A stretch of DNA of 64,000 nucleotides from Corythucha ciliata (Eukaryota > Arthropoda > Insecta > Hemiptera > Tingidae): assembly GCA_038030265.1 (NCBI GenBank), contig CM075939.1, positions 24,719,253 to 24,783,252 on the forward strand, given 5' to 3'. Shown here piece after piece: positions 12,121 through 25,900 of the stretch (within the stretch, counting starts at the first letter, position 1; each line of letters starts with the position of its first letter). Position numbers and translations under genes: made by a program. A model generated the notes under the pieces. That model made no database searches, was not told where the DNA came from, and was given only the letters and a program-made list of their open reading frames with translations.

Positions 12121-13428
12121 CCGCGACATCAGTTATATGGATCGAGACATTGTTTGGATTGTTTGTCCTAAAAAGAGTTTGGGCATGACCATGGCTGCAG
12201 TATAGACAAAGTTCTAAAATAAAAAAGGCTTCACCGTGGTCAGGCAATAATTATAGGCTCTGAACCTTATCGAGTTCCTTCTGGGGCCACCATGATTGCC
12301 TTACGTTCTTCCACCATAATAAGGTCCTCTACATATGTGTAGAATCATCGGCCCAACCTTATTCGTATAAAGCCACAGCTTTTCTGCCGCCAGGTGCTGC
12401 CTACCCTGAAATCATTGGTGTGGAGCCTTTGGGAGCAGGGGCGTAGTCAGAAGTCGTTGCCATGGACATGAGTTTATAACTGAAGCGGGAAAGTGGTTGG
12501 GGGTTATTATACGAAAGCTAGGAATAAGCGATGACAGAGTGAGATGACAGGAGATGCGGGGTATCCTTCCTCGCTCCCTGTAGAAGAATGTGTACTCATG
12601 TAAGATAAATAAAAGAGCGTGCCTGTGTGTGTGATATGGGCATACAAAAAGTAAAAGAAGAGCGCGAAACCGCCTTGCAAGGAAAAAAGGTTCAAAGCCC
12701 TCAATATCCCCTCCCTCCTCTTTCTCACAACCGCGCACCGTAAGAGACCTTCATAGGTGTGCAAGCCGGACGAGGTAGCCTTCTCAAACCGAAATCCTTC
12801 AAGCTGGGAAGAAGCGTACCTTATCCACCACCGGGAGCTTTTTAAGAAAAAGAAGGAAGAAGAAGCAGAACGTGACAACATGAGTTGTGAAGAGGACGAA
12901 GGCTGGTGGTGGATGAAGGGCCGATGACTATGTGGAGGGGTAGGGGGGAAACTGAGACAACAGAAGGACTATAAGGTTAACGCAAAAGGATGTTTTTTTG
13001 TTGTGTAAGAAAGCGAGCTTGGCATCATCTGTCATCCTTATTCGCTACGGGCATAGTTAGGGTTTTGAAAGAACGGGCGGAAAGAGAAGGTTTCTTTTTA
13101 AAAAACTAAAGAATCGCGAGTGTGAAGTGGTGTTGGCTTCCGTTCCTCCATTTCATATGATGAGAATGAGGGCTCATAGACGACTTGAATTTTTACTGAG
13201 ACCCAGATGAAGGCCCTCCGCAAATTGAACCCTACCCACACCCACGCACGCGTAAGAACGAACGATTTCATAAGTAAGTAGAAACATACTGGGTGACTGG
13301 GTCATATTCAATTCTTTTTTGTCCTGGTTGGGGGGGGGGGGTCTTTTTGGAGGGAGAGCTAGGTTCAATTAGCGGTGGGCCAAAATTGTAAAATTGACAT
13401 TTTTTGTTGAGATGGCGGAGGTTCCAAT
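12121..13428. other. No gene supported
   Basis: The longest frames are minus-strand and overlapping (12412-12738 and 12507-12881). They lack motifs and plausible splice boundaries. CAGGGGCGTAGTCAG near 12437 is a good hAT-like end, but I found no partner end or target duplication. A G run lies at about 13330. Confidence 0.4.
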
Positions 13429-13936
13429 GAAGGCCTCCCTTTTACAAGAGTAAGTTTTCAAAAAACTTAACCGTGTAAAACCCTCAGAAAGTTTGTTATT
13501 CAAAAAATTCCAACTATGTAGTTGGAAATTTTTGATCAAAGTGCGCTGGTGTCGTGTAAGAACTTTTTGAACTAAACATCCATTTTATCACTAGAGAAAA
13601 CGGGAGGGGTTGATACTGAACTCATCTCTCAAGAGTCAAGAGAGATAAATCGTTTTGTTTGTTGTCATTGTGTGCGACTAACATTGCGAATTACACTTTT
13701 CCTATTCATGATTTCATGCCCGCGAAACCCCAACACAAAAAGACAAAACTAAACTAAACAATAGGTTAAACATCAGCTATGTTAGAAACGTCAGGTTATA
13801 GCTCTCTTTCATCAAAATTAAGTACAAAGCGTGTAAAACCCCAAGTTGGCTTCGTTAAAAATTTTGAACATAATTTTGACCTTAACGTTTGTGCTTATTT
13901 TTGATCGAAAAACTTACTCGTGTAAAAGGGGCTTTA
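13429..13936. mobile_element. Inverted-repeat element, about 0.5 kb
   Basis: The left end reads AAGGCCTCCCTTTTACAAGA then GTAAGTTTT. The right end is the near-complement, AAAACTTACTCGTGTAAAAG then GGGCTTT. About 25 bp of terminal inverted repeat bound 508 bp of non-coding DNA. Inside, near 13505-13535, a short perfect hairpin (TTCCAACTA / TAGTTGGAA) is seen. I could not fix a target duplication, so the superfamily is open. Confidence 0.5.
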
Positions 13937-16900
13937 TAAGCTCACAACAGGACAAAGCCGAACATTTGGACAAGTTAAGAGAATTTTGTATTTGCTCATA
14001 AGCCCGATTTTTCTCAAGTCAATTTAAAACTTGGTATCTAACAATCGTCAGAAGATTTCATCAACAGACAGGAGCCAGCCTATTACGCGCGAGAGGAGCG
14101 TGAAACTTTAATAACGTGGAAGGGTGGGGGGCTGTGCGCCTTAGTACGCGTAAAAAACTTAGGGGCTCCAAGTTTTTTACTTTACAGATACCTAGAAAAT
14201 TATGACCATAAGCAACCTAAACAATGATATTAAAGTACCCTGTGTCTCCAAGCCTTCCCTACAAGCATGAAGGTAAGGTGTTACTTCCCCTTTTTCTTTT
14301 TGTGAGCCTCCGGAGCTGTGGAAGAAATATAATATTTTTACTAATAAAATCGGAAGATGTTCGTGTCCGGTCAATAGTTTCAACCTTGATGTCGATCGTT
14401 AATTGAGCGGAAAGTTACGATTTTTTGTTGTTTCTTTCATTTCCGACGGTTTTTTTTCTATCTTCTGCTAACGACGTTTTTTTCTTCAAAGGTGGAAACT
14501 GTTTTCCTTCAAGCCTGCCTTTCCACCTGCATCGGCACCCCCTCCCCTTATAACAATGGCTGTTCCAACATTCAAATTCCTCCAGCCTCAACTGTAGTAT
14601 ACTTGTCACAATTAAATCATAATTCATACCCAGTTGAGTCATCGAACTATACTCCGAAAGTAGCCTGTTTCATTGCCCGCAGGCGGGTTGTCACTTGTCC
14701 CACAGGGCCACTTCTACAACTTCCAACTTTTTTATCTATAGGTATGATTCGTGTTTACGGGTTCTGCTGTTCTGCAAGAGGCCCAACGATGAACGTGATA
14801 GTTTTCAATTAAACGTTCTTTCCTGATCTTTTTGATTTCAGCCCGCTAATTTGTCCAACGGAAAGCACCACCCTGTTGTTTTAACACTAGTCTTTCTTTC
14901 AGACATGCAGATTCCGGGGGCGGAAACCCCTTTTCCCTCTATTAACCGTACTTCCAACAGATTTCGTTCACGAGGCAAATTACCCTGTTCTTCCTCTTTC
15001 TCGTTATTGCGTTACTCACTCAAAAAGTGGCCAGATTTCCCCGCAGACACCTCTGACATAGCACAGTTTCGTTTTTTGTTCGTAGTTCTTTCCAATCATG
15101 TTTCAAGCTATTCCCTTTTTAAACTTTTTGACTCTGCCACCGTCCCAGATCTGCTTCTTAACAACAGCAACAACAATACAAATACGGGGGAAAAAATAGG
15201 GGAAAAAACTGGGACTCGCTCCACTGGCGTAATGACTATGTTCCAACCACTAAAGTAATTGTCAAGTGCCAATTACTCGGTGGAAAAGGGCTCGACGAGG
15301 AAACTCCTCACCGAGCCCCAGAGAGATTAAGAAAGAAGAGGCGAATAGTTTTCGTCTCGGTTTTTCAGAAAAAAAACAAGTAACAACTTTTCATGATGAA
15401 CTTCAATTTTCTTCCTTTATGTTCGCAGGAAGGAAAAAGGCTCGCACAGAAAAGCAAAAATACATTTTTATAAGTTTTTCCAGCATGACCCACGAAATTG
15501 ACCCGAATTTTGACAAGAAATTAGTTTTTCGAGTTAAGCCGAACATTCTTTGTTTTCTGACTGAATGAACCATAGCCAAAGTTGCCCGTTCTTTCATCGT
15601 GTACATCAAAATTGAATTACAACTTAAAAGTAATATGAAGAAGAAAGCGATTCACTCGAATCAACGATGGCGGTTGTTAAATGCGGTTCTCGCGGCCTGA
15701 TTTATAAATGACTTTTATGTATATGATGTATAGTGAGTGGGTCGTCGGTTAACTGTGAGCTGTTCATGACAAGACTGTAAAAGCTTATTTTATCTAGGGG
15801 TACAGGAGAAAGAGAGGAATTCTCTGGGGTACTGTTCATATATATGCTGGAAAGTAGTCCACGCCCTTATTTTTCTAAATAAAAGTTGAAAACTTTGATT
15901 ATGTAAATTAGGAGCACATATTACACAAGAATATTCGACTGTGGTTGAAGGGAGGCGGCGCGGCGTTTCCAAGAGATGAACTCTTTCTTTTTGTGGAATT
16001 AGAAATAAAAGAATGACGTGAGTAAGACATGATTCTCTAACTCAGAATTCGAGCTTTGTTATGGACTTCCCTTCCAGTCTTGAGAAACTTTTAATAGTAT
16101 ATGTGTAAAGAAAATATTTAGTTTTAAAAAAAGGAACAAAAGGTGTCATAATGATGTTCGATCCAGAGGGGAATGTCCGCATTTCTTTCACTTTTGATTA
16201 TGTTTCATGAAAGTATCACTATACATATACTTATCAAGCTGTTGAAAATTAACGCGCCTTGTTCGTCGTTAACGAAGCGCAGCAGTGTGTGGCAAAATCC
16301 TTTACAAACCATTATACGGACCGTTTCCGGCTCATTAGTGCCGAACTAACCTGCAGCTTTTTTCTTTACTTCTTTCACACATTTCGATCGGCGAAGGGTA
16401 TCGTAAAAGAGAGGGCGCGATACCCTACAGTAGTCTTAATTAAGGCCTGGCTAGAGTGATTGGAGGCGAAATTATTATTTTTTTATTCAAAGAAGATGCA
16501 GGGGGTCACTTTTATTGGCGATTGTAGCTATCACTAGTGTCGCGTGATAATCAAACCGGTACTCCCCTCATAATGTTATTTTTAGTGAATAGTTGTAAGT
16601 TGAACAAGTTTTGTTTTTTCGTGGTCAACGTCCGTAACATACCAGGAAAAAAGTAGTCAGTTGGCCTAAAGTGACGAGAACAGAAGAACATGGCTTCTGA
16701 TACATTTGTACTCAAACGTCAAACAACCTCCCAAGTCTTTCGGCGGTCGACATTCTCCCAACACTGGGCTAATTGATAACTGACACCGTTGAACCCTCAA
16801 TTTTTGGCAAACAATGAAATGACAATGTTGTGTCTCGGTTACGACGGGAAGAGCAACCGAAGACACATCAGTTTTCTCTGGATTCACCTTTGAGAGACAT

Positions 16901-17788
16901 CCCACAAGCGCCTTATCGTTGCTTTTTTAGAGCTCGCCAGCTCACCGTTTCGTTTTAGTGCTCAGAGAACGTCACGGGTTCAACAGAATGGTCGAAAACG
17001 TTTTTGAATCGGCGTTTTCGAGTTTTCTTGCCCCAACAAAAATAGCCGACAGTGAAAGTTTCTGTAAGGGTGTACCGCGTACCCGCATAACCGTCTTGTT
17101 TTCTTGATTCGGTGGTGCCAAAAGTACACTATCGAGGCCTCCTCGTCACCGTCGGATTATTTAGCCGTAGTTCACAGTACAAAAGTGTCACTGACCAACA
17201 TTTTTGATACATGAACTTCCTCATTGTACTTTTTTGTCAAACGACAACAACAAATCACATGGAGTACCGGACTCAATGTTTCTATGAAACGCCGCCAGAT
17301 ATCGTGTCCCTTAGCTACAATCGCCAATAACCCGCCAAGAAGAACAGGAACCCTAAGGTGTTTTTTTCGAGCCGAGGTTCCGTGGCAAGGGTATAAAAGG
17401 GAAGTAGCCAGAAGGGCTCCATAGCGAGGTCCGTGTTCAACTTGACGAGTAGTACAGGTGGGGTGGACCTAAATTGGGAAAAGCGGTTAGGTCGGCCAGC
17501 AAACTTTTTTGGCTCAGAAACTAGTTATTCTGACAGAAACCTGTTTGTTCACCCCCCCCCCGCCCGCGAAGTCCGTTTGAGTCAAGGCTTTTCCTCTGGA
17601 CTTCGGGTTGGTGTGGAAAAATTCGTTGGTCCCCTGAAAACGGACTAAATTGGACTAAAAACACCGGAATCACGGAGCAAATCCCTTCAACTTTTCACCT
17701 GATCCGTCCCTTTTCGGCATGCCGTCACTCTGTCGCCTTTTTCCAGTTACATAGATTGAAAATGAAAACCTTGCCATTTCTTCGTATG
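13937..17788. other. No gene supported over about 3.9 kb
   Basis: Plus-strand frames at 14492-14812, 14851-15258 and 15266-15568 follow one another, but none has recognisable domains or matched splice signals, and they contain simple AAC/AAT-repeat translation. I treat them as chance. Nothing RNA-like was seen. A C run lies near 17552. Confidence 0.4.
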
Positions 17789-17931
17789 AAGCCCTGTTCA
17801 CACGATGCAATGTTTGAAGTTAAATTGCATGCTGGATTTTTAAAAACATCCGGTCACTGCCAAGGAACATATGTTTTTAAAAAACCAGCGTGCAATATAG
17901 CTTCAAACATTGCACCGTGTGAACAGGGCTT
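17789..17931. mobile_element. GTTCACAC-family MITE, copy 1
   Basis: A near-perfect palindrome beginning AAGCCCTGTTCACACGATGC and ending GCACCGTGTGAACAGGGCTT. The centre carries GGTCACTGCCAAGGAACATA between inverted GGTTTTTTAAAAA-like arms. Related copies lie at 28030-28166 and 55910-56052. There is no coding capacity. The 115-codon frame across it is palindrome translation. Confidence 0.75.
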
Positions 17932-18169
17932 TAGAAACACAAATCTTGCGTTTGTTACGAGAAAAAAGCATTATTTTATCAGACATGTTCTCCCCGTACC
18001 GAAATATTCTTTTCCACTTTCCAGTCATAACTTCAAAACAAGTGGTTCCAGATTTTTTAAACTATTTATTTCGGATTCCTCGTGCAATTTTGTTGCGAAA
18101 TAACTGCAGCGCTGTCGAAAAAAGGCAAACTTTTTTGTAGTCAAAATCGTGGGGTTCTCCACACGATTT

Positions 18170-18900
18170 TTTCATCCCTAAATTAGGACTTATGCTCAAT
18201 TTTAGACAATAATTAACCTTTCAGCTAATTAACCTTCATAGCCGCGAATGAACAATTTCTCTCCATTTTAGCCGAGAATTATCGCAATTTATTTCAATTT
18301 TAGCTTTAGCCGCGAATTAGCGTTTCTAACCTGTAGCCGCGAAAAAACGATTTTCATAAAGTTTAGCCGCGAATTTGCGTTTTTCTTAATTTTGTCCGGA
18401 AATTAGTACTTTTTCTAATTTTTTTTCCCGCAAACGCAATTTTTCTCAATTTTCCACGAATGAGCCCTTTTTCTCACTTTTAGTCGTGAATTGGCGCCTT
18501 ATTTCCATTTTTACTGCGAACGGGATTTTTTCTCACTATTAGCCGCTAATTAACGCTTTTGCTCAATTTTAGTCGCGTTTCATCTCCATGCTTGCCGCGA
18601 ATTTTTTATAATTTTTCTTCATTTTAGCTGCGAATGATCGTCCTTTTTCTATTTTAGCCGTGAGTTGGCGTTCCATCGAACGTTCAATTTTTCTCCATTT
18701 GAGCCGCGAATCAGTGCTTTTTCTCATTTTTAGCCACAAATTGTCGTTTTCTCAATATTTGCTTTTATGGTTTGACTTTTTTTGCGTGAATTAGCGCTTT
18801 CCTAATTTTTAACCGCAAATTTGATCTTTTTTTTCCACTTCCAGTCATGAATTAGCCAATTAGTGTTTTTTCACAATTTTAGCCGGTCAACTAGCGCTGT
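18170..18900 (+). repeat. Degenerate minisatellite M1, second locus
   Basis: About twenty diverged copies of a 33-38-bp unit, best written as TTTAGCCGCGAATTAGCG followed by TTTTTCTCAA. This is the clearest of the three M1 loci (1-640, here, 57285-57440). No gene lies within. Confidence 0.75.
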
Positions 18901-19948
18901 AGAACTAGACTCGGTGGTCTCCATATACGTGGACAAATAGTTGGTGGTCCACCGATTTTGTCCGATCTAGGCTCTGTCAGTTACTGTCAGCATCTAAAAT
19001 AAATTAATGGAACGTTAAATCTTTCATGTTGAACCATTATTCGTGCATTTTCACGTCTTTAGGGAAAACATATGTATATGACGTAACCAGAGATTTTAAA
19101 AGGAAACGAGAATATCGAGCATCAATGGACAGTAAGCCAACGAAAGGTGATTGGATCCGCCTGAGAAAGTTATTTATGCGTTGAAACAGAATTGTGTTAT
19201 GAAATTATCGAGCCTGTAACGAGTATGAAGAAGAGAAGTCTGTTGAAAACACAAGGAGAGAAAGAGAGAGAGAAAAAGCCAAGGACTGCATTCATGTGAC
19301 AGGCGCAGCATCCCTCGTATAGGTTGGAAATGTTACGTCCCTTTGAGGACAAGACACTTGAAGAAAGAATGAGAATAATTAAAAGAAAAAAAAGCTGGTG
19401 ATGAATATTGCGTGCTACCGTTCCTTTCGTATCCAACACAATGTAAAACATGGAGGACGCATTGCGTTAAGCGAAGGCGTATATATGAGAGTCGCCTACG
19501 ACAAGTGAAACACTCATCTTCGAATTAAACAACTCGAGGAAGGACGAAAAATTAGAATATGCATAAGTTTGACATAATGGATGCCTTCCTCCTTTATTTT
19601 CTGGCAGAGGATAAAGCCCTGGGAGCACGCCTTTTTCAATTCGATTGTTTAAAAATAGTTAATCCCTCCGACGTCATTCGAAGAAACGAGAAAAATTCAA
19701 CGTTAATGGAAATTTAGTTATTCAAAACAATATTTAAAATTTGTTTTCGAGGTAGAAAGTGACGAGGTCAATTAACCCTATAACCACTGTTCCTCGTTCC
19801 TTGCCTTGGAATGAAAGTGAATGGTCCGCGCCGTGATAGACTGCGAGGAGGCTGTTTCAAGTAGTTCCTTTTTTAAATCCAAGACGTCGAACCCCTTCGA
19901 GGTACACGACCGATAGCGAGAAAAAAAAAAAAACACTTTCTCATTCAG
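18901..19948. other. No gene seen
   Basis: AT-rich sequence with short frames only, and a GA-rich tract near 19255-19280. Nothing else could be delimited. Confidence 0.4.
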
Positions 19949-20186
19949 CTTTGAAGCGAAATGTACCGCGAGTTAAGAACAACGCGGAGAAAATGCTGAA
20001 AGAAAGAAAAACCATAGAAAAAAAGCCGGTTTTGTTACTTTCTCCACCATCATCATGGGTGGAGATGCCCATGATTCCCGTTTGTAGAATAATTCCGAAT
20101 CCGAACATTGTAAAAGAATCTTATCAACTTGGAAAGGGTAGAGGGCTCATTGGAATCGTGAAAGTGCAGATGTTTGGACCTGAAGA
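19949..20186 (+). CDS. Candidate internal exon, unidentified
   Basis: The stretch is bounded by a plausible acceptor (CACTTTCTCATTCAG) and a consensus donor (GAAGA followed by GTGAGT). One frame is open across all 238 nt, about 78 codons, with a phase-2 entry and exit. The product would be basic at its start (KNNAEKMLKERKTIEKK), then Pro- and Val-rich, ending near VKVQMFGPE. I do not recognise it. Against it: the acceptor follows a poly-A rather than a long pyrimidine tract, and a frame of this length is not rare by chance. No partner exon was found nearby. Confidence 0.25.
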
Positions 20187-22860
20187 GTGAGTTACCTGAC
20201 GAGTTTATTGTAGAAAGTTCCCAACAGGTGGTTGTAAATTGTGCCTTGCAGGTAAGAGGTTATCGCATTCACTGTAGCATCCGTAAGCTTTTTTACGCAA
20301 TGCGAATTTCGTATTAGAAAAAGAAATTGCAATCTCATTAACATTGATTTTTTGAAGATTAGCATCTCTTGAATCTTATATGAAAAACATGTTTATTCCT
20401 TTGTGCGACTTAAGGTGGATTTATCACTGCACCTATTCTGCAGAAGATAAAGCTCGGCCTTCATCACTGCATCATCTTTGGGGTTCATCATTGCACTTAT
20501 TCTGCAGATAAACGGGTCTTTTTGTAAACAGTAATGTAAACTTATGCAACATATTGTTAAACTCACCCTCATTGAACTATAACGCAGTCAATCTATCGAA
20601 AAAAAAGAAACGGAACCAGTCCATCCGATTCCGTTTAAGCTTCACTGTCGACTTTTTAGCATCGAATCAAAACCAGGGTCGATAATAAATTTAGGGGATT
20701 CGCTTTTAATGTCTGGTTTACAGTGGAAAGAACGACAAAATATTATCCGAAAAGTCCCATTCAACTTGTTTTTCAGCTGTGCAAGCTTCGTCCACACGTT
20801 GCCCATTGTTCCGAGACAGGATTGGCCCAAGAACTCGCACACATGTTGTAAAACAGGATGTTGAATTCCTACCGTATATTTTTAACAGCTCTAAAAGCCC
20901 TTGAAATACCCCCACCCCCACACACCACCATCTCGGAGAAGTTATAAATCCTGAGAAATGAGTTCAAATTTACATTCTTCCTCGACTCATTCAATTTCAC
21001 AAGCTGTTGCACGCAGTTAAAGGACGGGTGTGGGGCTATTTCCAGTTTTTAAGCATACAATTCAAGACATCTGGTTCGCGCCGTATAGCTAATCATAGAA
21101 TCCGAGTGATTTGTGAAAGGTTGCCTATAAGGGGGTGAGGGGTGGAATTCCATTCATTTCGTGTTAGGTAACAATAAACGCTTGGTGTCCTAATAGAATG
21201 GAGGAACACAGCTTTTCAACTATAAAACAACCCTCGTTCCCTTGTAGATATTGTAATGAATTCAATCGGTAATTCCATTTCCAATTGGCCCTCTGCGTCA
21301 TAATTAAGGAAGCGTAATGACTTGAAAAAAATAAACACTAAAAACATTTCAGACTTATTAAAAAGGCAGATCTTGATAGCTGAACCTACATTCAACGAAG
21401 GAGAATAGAACCCTGGCCCTTTTGATGGAAGACGAAAGATGAGAGAAGTCTATTTTTTGTGCGTGTGAGGCCATCACAGTGAAATTAAAATAGTTTAGTG
21501 GATGATAATTTATACATAAACTACGAAGCGATTTTTGTGAATTTCAGTGAAATGATATGCTGGCGTTCTGAATCATAACAAACGATAGTTTTGCCTTATT
21601 TTATAAGTAATGTTGTTTGCGTTCTAGTTCAATAATGTCGATTTTCGTTTCGCCCCACCTTTCCACCACAGGGCGTTAGTATAATATTATTTCCTCGAAT
21701 AGGGACATTAAGTTGGGTTGTATAGAGTTAGTGATTACGACAAGAAATACAATTTTTGAAAACTTTTCCTCAATCCCACCATCCTCTTACTCTACCTACT
21801 TCAATAGGCTGGCAAGTTCCAATCTCGACGGGTTACGCGGTTCTTTCAATGGAGGAGGGTCTCTCTCTTTCCACTGGCTGCAGGGCAGGCTCTGGGGGAG
21901 AGGCGGGTGTAATAAACGCGATAAGTGGGTCGTTGTAAAATTAGAGCATGTCCTTTTTTTTGGAGGGAGGCAAATTTGAAAGGCGACAGGTTGTTTTTTT
22001 CTTCTTGGAGCAAGCGACTAAAACTAGAGCGTTTTATTTTTATTTTTTTCGAAATGGAGGCTAAAAGAAGTAAAATTTCGCTGATTTTACTTGAATGAAA
22101 GATAGCTAAATTGCAAACAGATTAATCCATTTAAAAAAAAAATAAACGGCTGAAAAGAGGGAGAGGGCATTAGCGTTTAACTAGTTCAACCGTGATACTG
22201 ATCACACCGAATAGAAGCAAAAACTTCTACCTCTGCTGCTGCTATTTACTTTCCGAATTGATCGCAGCACGATTAGTTTAAAGAGCTCGAACAAAAATGA
22301 CGAAAGTAGGTAGAAGACCACGTAATTACCTTTTATAAACTACTCCTTCCTAAGTTGCTATTCATTTATTTGTCTTTCATTCATTTACTTTATGTTTATT
22401 TAGTGTTTATTTATTTTTCGTTCTCTACCAATTTTGAGTTGGAAGCTTCGAACGAGGTCAACTTGTTTTTCTGACGTTTTGTGGGTGGACAAACATCCTT
22501 TCCTCAAAAAAAGTTCAATCCCTCATGCGATTAGATTAGATCGTCTTCTGTGGGAACTTCAACTCTGGTTCATTGCTTGCTCAGTTTTTGACTTGGGCCT
22601 TGGGGTCTCTCCCAGATTGTTTTTGTATTGGAAAAAATTGAATAATATATTTTTAGCTTGACCTACGGAGAAAGTGGCGATTTTCACCATGGCAACCTCA
22701 CGACGAAAGAAACACTTTAATATCAGCGTGTTATTTCCTTATTTTACGTCACGGGTGAACGAAAGTACTTTACGTCACTGCTAGGAGTGATGTAAAGTAC
22801 TTTCCGTCACTGCTAGGAGTAACGTGTTTGGAGTGGGTCGTGGTAAAGTGCCTCACACTG
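20187..22860. other. No gene supported; small local duplications
   Basis: Near 20411-20515 a 27-bp word containing ATCACTGCACCTATTCTGCAG is repeated about two and a half times. Near 22755-22830 a block with TTTACGTCACTGCTAGGAGT is duplicated, with inverted partial copies (GTGATGTAAAGTA). Otherwise only short unsupported frames are present. Confidence 0.45.
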
Positions 22861-22991
22861 GGGGCCCTCTTCAGAAAAGTCGGTGAAAATGCCGTAAGTG
22901 TGGTTGCTATGGCGGGATAATGTTATTTCTTATTCGGAGTCCTATTGGATCCCGCTTGCGGAATTTTTCCTGACTGTTCGGAATAAGGCCC
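22861..22991. mobile_element. Short MITE, GGGCC-ended family, copy 1
   Basis: The left end GGGGCCCTCTTCAGAAAAGT and the inverse of the right end (GTTCGGAATAAGGCCC) match with few differences, and the inverted similarity continues into the AAAATGCCG words. A related unit lies at 29746-29884. No coding capacity and no clear target duplication. Confidence 0.5.
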
Positions 22992-25900
22992 TTGGTCGGT
23001 CAAGCGAAAAATAGCGTTCGCAACTCCGTGAGGAGCGTCTTTACGCGCTCGTTCTTAGTAATTAGGCTTCGCCTCGATCGCCAAACACAACCCGCGCGTA
23101 AAGTGACGCTTTCCTCACTCGCTGTGAAATGTACTATAAAGAAATTATTTTTTACAAATTCTGGGGATTTTGTTCCAATTGAAAATGAAATAGTCCACAA
23201 ATTAATTGTCGCTTTCCTTAGCGAGTAAAAACTGTTGATGTAGTGAATATGACCCCCCCTCCTCCTCGCATCATCATGATCACCTGTTTACCCTTTTACT
23301 CGTTTCAACCTTCGAAGAAACTACTCACAGTGAAAGTGAAGGTTAAGAAGTTTCTTTCGCACCCCCCCCCCTTCACCGTCAGCACTTGATTCAACTCTCT
23401 CTTGCTAAAGCCGCTCCAAAGCCACGCCCTGGAAGTCTGCTTGCTTTGGAAGACGAGCGTTGACCCGTAAATCGTGTTCACAATTTTATTCATACACTTT
23501 TTTCTCTTTTTTTTTTTTAAATGTACATAATTGTTAGCTTGGAGTGTGTATATGCGTTAGTGTGACCGCTAAAGCACGTACAGAAAAGTACCTATGTAAC
23601 AACTGTAACGGTATAACAAAAAAATGGATGTAAAAGCGTGCACTTCACTTACGGCTCAAACGGCTGACAAATGTCACCTTGATGACGCATAGCAAAACTT
23701 TTTTATAATGTTTAATTCTATAGTTTCACTCGGACACTAGTTCAATCCAACTTCGAAATATCAATTGAACTTGTACCCAGAGCTCAATTGGTCTTATCAA
23801 TCCAAAAAAAGTCCAGTCGTTACATCACTGAAGTGGTAACCTTAGCCTCAAGAGTACTGGCGAAAGATTCCGCCCACTCATTTTTCCCCGTAACGAAACG
23901 ACGACCCCGTGGTCCTTGCTTCCACGATCCTTTTATACGCGCGATTTTCCCACTGCGCGGCTCCAATCTCATTATACAAACTTGACAAGGTTCAGACTCG
24001 GCTTATGAAAGGAAATTCAAATAGTGTCACTGCGAATCAATTAAATACGCCTAGCACCTGTTGCTTGTGAAATCCTTTCGTCAACACAAACTATACGGTT
24101 GTAAACAATGAAGCTTTGTTGACTATTATACCGTCCTCTCAGTAAATGAATAATCTCGGCACCACCTGTATAGGATAATGTAATAAATTTGAAAGACTTC
24201 CCCCTTCTTCTATAACAATCCGCATAGGCGTCGCCTTTTCCAAGAACCTATTATTTAGACCAAAAGATTCCTCGTAAATGACGGCAGATGTAAAGCGTTT
24301 CACCTTCAAGGAAACATGCAAGTCCCCAAGGAGGAGATCAAAAGAGTGGGAAGGGGAGAGGGGTAGAATCGTGAGATTCTGCATTTCCCTGTTTGCGGGT
24401 AATTACAGATATTAGTTGATGAAATATTCACGGAACAAGGACGTTTGTTATTATTATCTGGCAATGACTACGTCTTATTGTTTAAGTAAGATGTCACACT
24501 ATTTTTAATTTTTTTATTAATTTGATTTCAATAATATATTTCTTGGAAAATGAGAAATAGGTGGCCTACCTAATTTTGTTTGATGAAAATAATTATAAAC
24601 TATAATTTTACTCCATTTTGAAATAGCTATTGTAAAAGTATTCAAAATGTGTCAACAAATCGCTTATTCCACTGAATGTTTGAAACTATACTAATAATCC
24701 CCGCCATGAGCAGTGACTCCCCTCCACCATGGCGCGACGGTGGCGTACGTATAACTGACTGGTGACACAGTTTTAACTTTTAAAACTCAATTCGTATGTC
24801 TGCAGTAGTGCAGTATGCACCTATACCTTTTACCACCTTCCTCATTGAGGCTTTACTGTTATGTTTGGGTGAATCATCATTATCTTCACCATCAAGAGTG
24901 CATCCGTTCTTTGAAAGAAGAGCTACTAATCCCAATTGATCTCACCATTTACGTTTAGCGTATAGAATCAAGTAATCCATGGGGGGGGGGGAGATTTAAC
25001 AGACGTCACGCGGTCGAAAAGGGAAGAATGAAGAAAACACAATTTTTTGAAAATGACGCTCTCTTAAAAAGACAACATTCCTCCCGTTATTGGTTGGGTG
25101 ACCACCTTCGAAAACAAATTCAGAAGGGAATAGCGAACCATGCCAAAGGGTTCACTTAATCGCTATTAATTCCTGGAGAAAAAAAAATGTAACGGCAGGG
25201 GAGAGGAGAGTCGTAACATTTGAGTGAAGGTCAAATTTTTCAACTCTTGTGCAATTCCTTAAGAGCGTAAAGGACAAAACGGTAGTGTGAAATGAGTTAT
25301 TTCACTGACTTCTTCAAGCGTTAAATGAATCCGTTAGCTTCTTTGCCATCACTCCTATGTTATTCAACTTTTTTTCTTGCTAATTGACGAGAAATGAGGG
25401 TGAAAATCGCAGAAAGAAAATTATAGCATAATTAACAAAGAAGTCAACATACCCTATCCGGACCGGAATGTTTTGGTGGATAAAAAATGAAGAAAAGTAA
25501 GGAGGGAAATTCACACATAATCTGATGCCGATAAATGGCCAATGTATCAGAATTTTCTTCTTTTTAGTGAAAATTGAATTTATGTGCTTCTTTTTATCTG
25601 ATTCTCCCTGGAGAGTTTCTGAGTCTCTTGCTTCAGACGGATAGGGCTTCTCTTTCTTTTTAACATTCCTATAGTTTTTTTTCTTTTTAATTCTTATAGA
25701 ATGACTCATACATTGAAATTCTTTCTTTTCTTCGCTCCTCCCTCCCTTCTCTCCGATAGTCATTATTTCGTTGGAGAGATATACCTCGCCACACCGTAAT
25801 CTCAGTAATTGTAGTATGTATTAATAATAATACCGTGCGTAAACCGACGGTCGATAACGAATAAAGCGTTGCATCTTGCAATATTGCGAATAAAAATCAT

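Noticed and set aside
14492..15568. Three consecutive plus-strand frames as a gene
   Set aside because: They do not join with consistent splice signals and show no domain; one includes simple AAC/AAT repeat translation.
25380..25763. 127-codon minus-strand frame
   Set aside because: Low-complexity Lys/Glu/Phe translation of A- and T-rich tracts.
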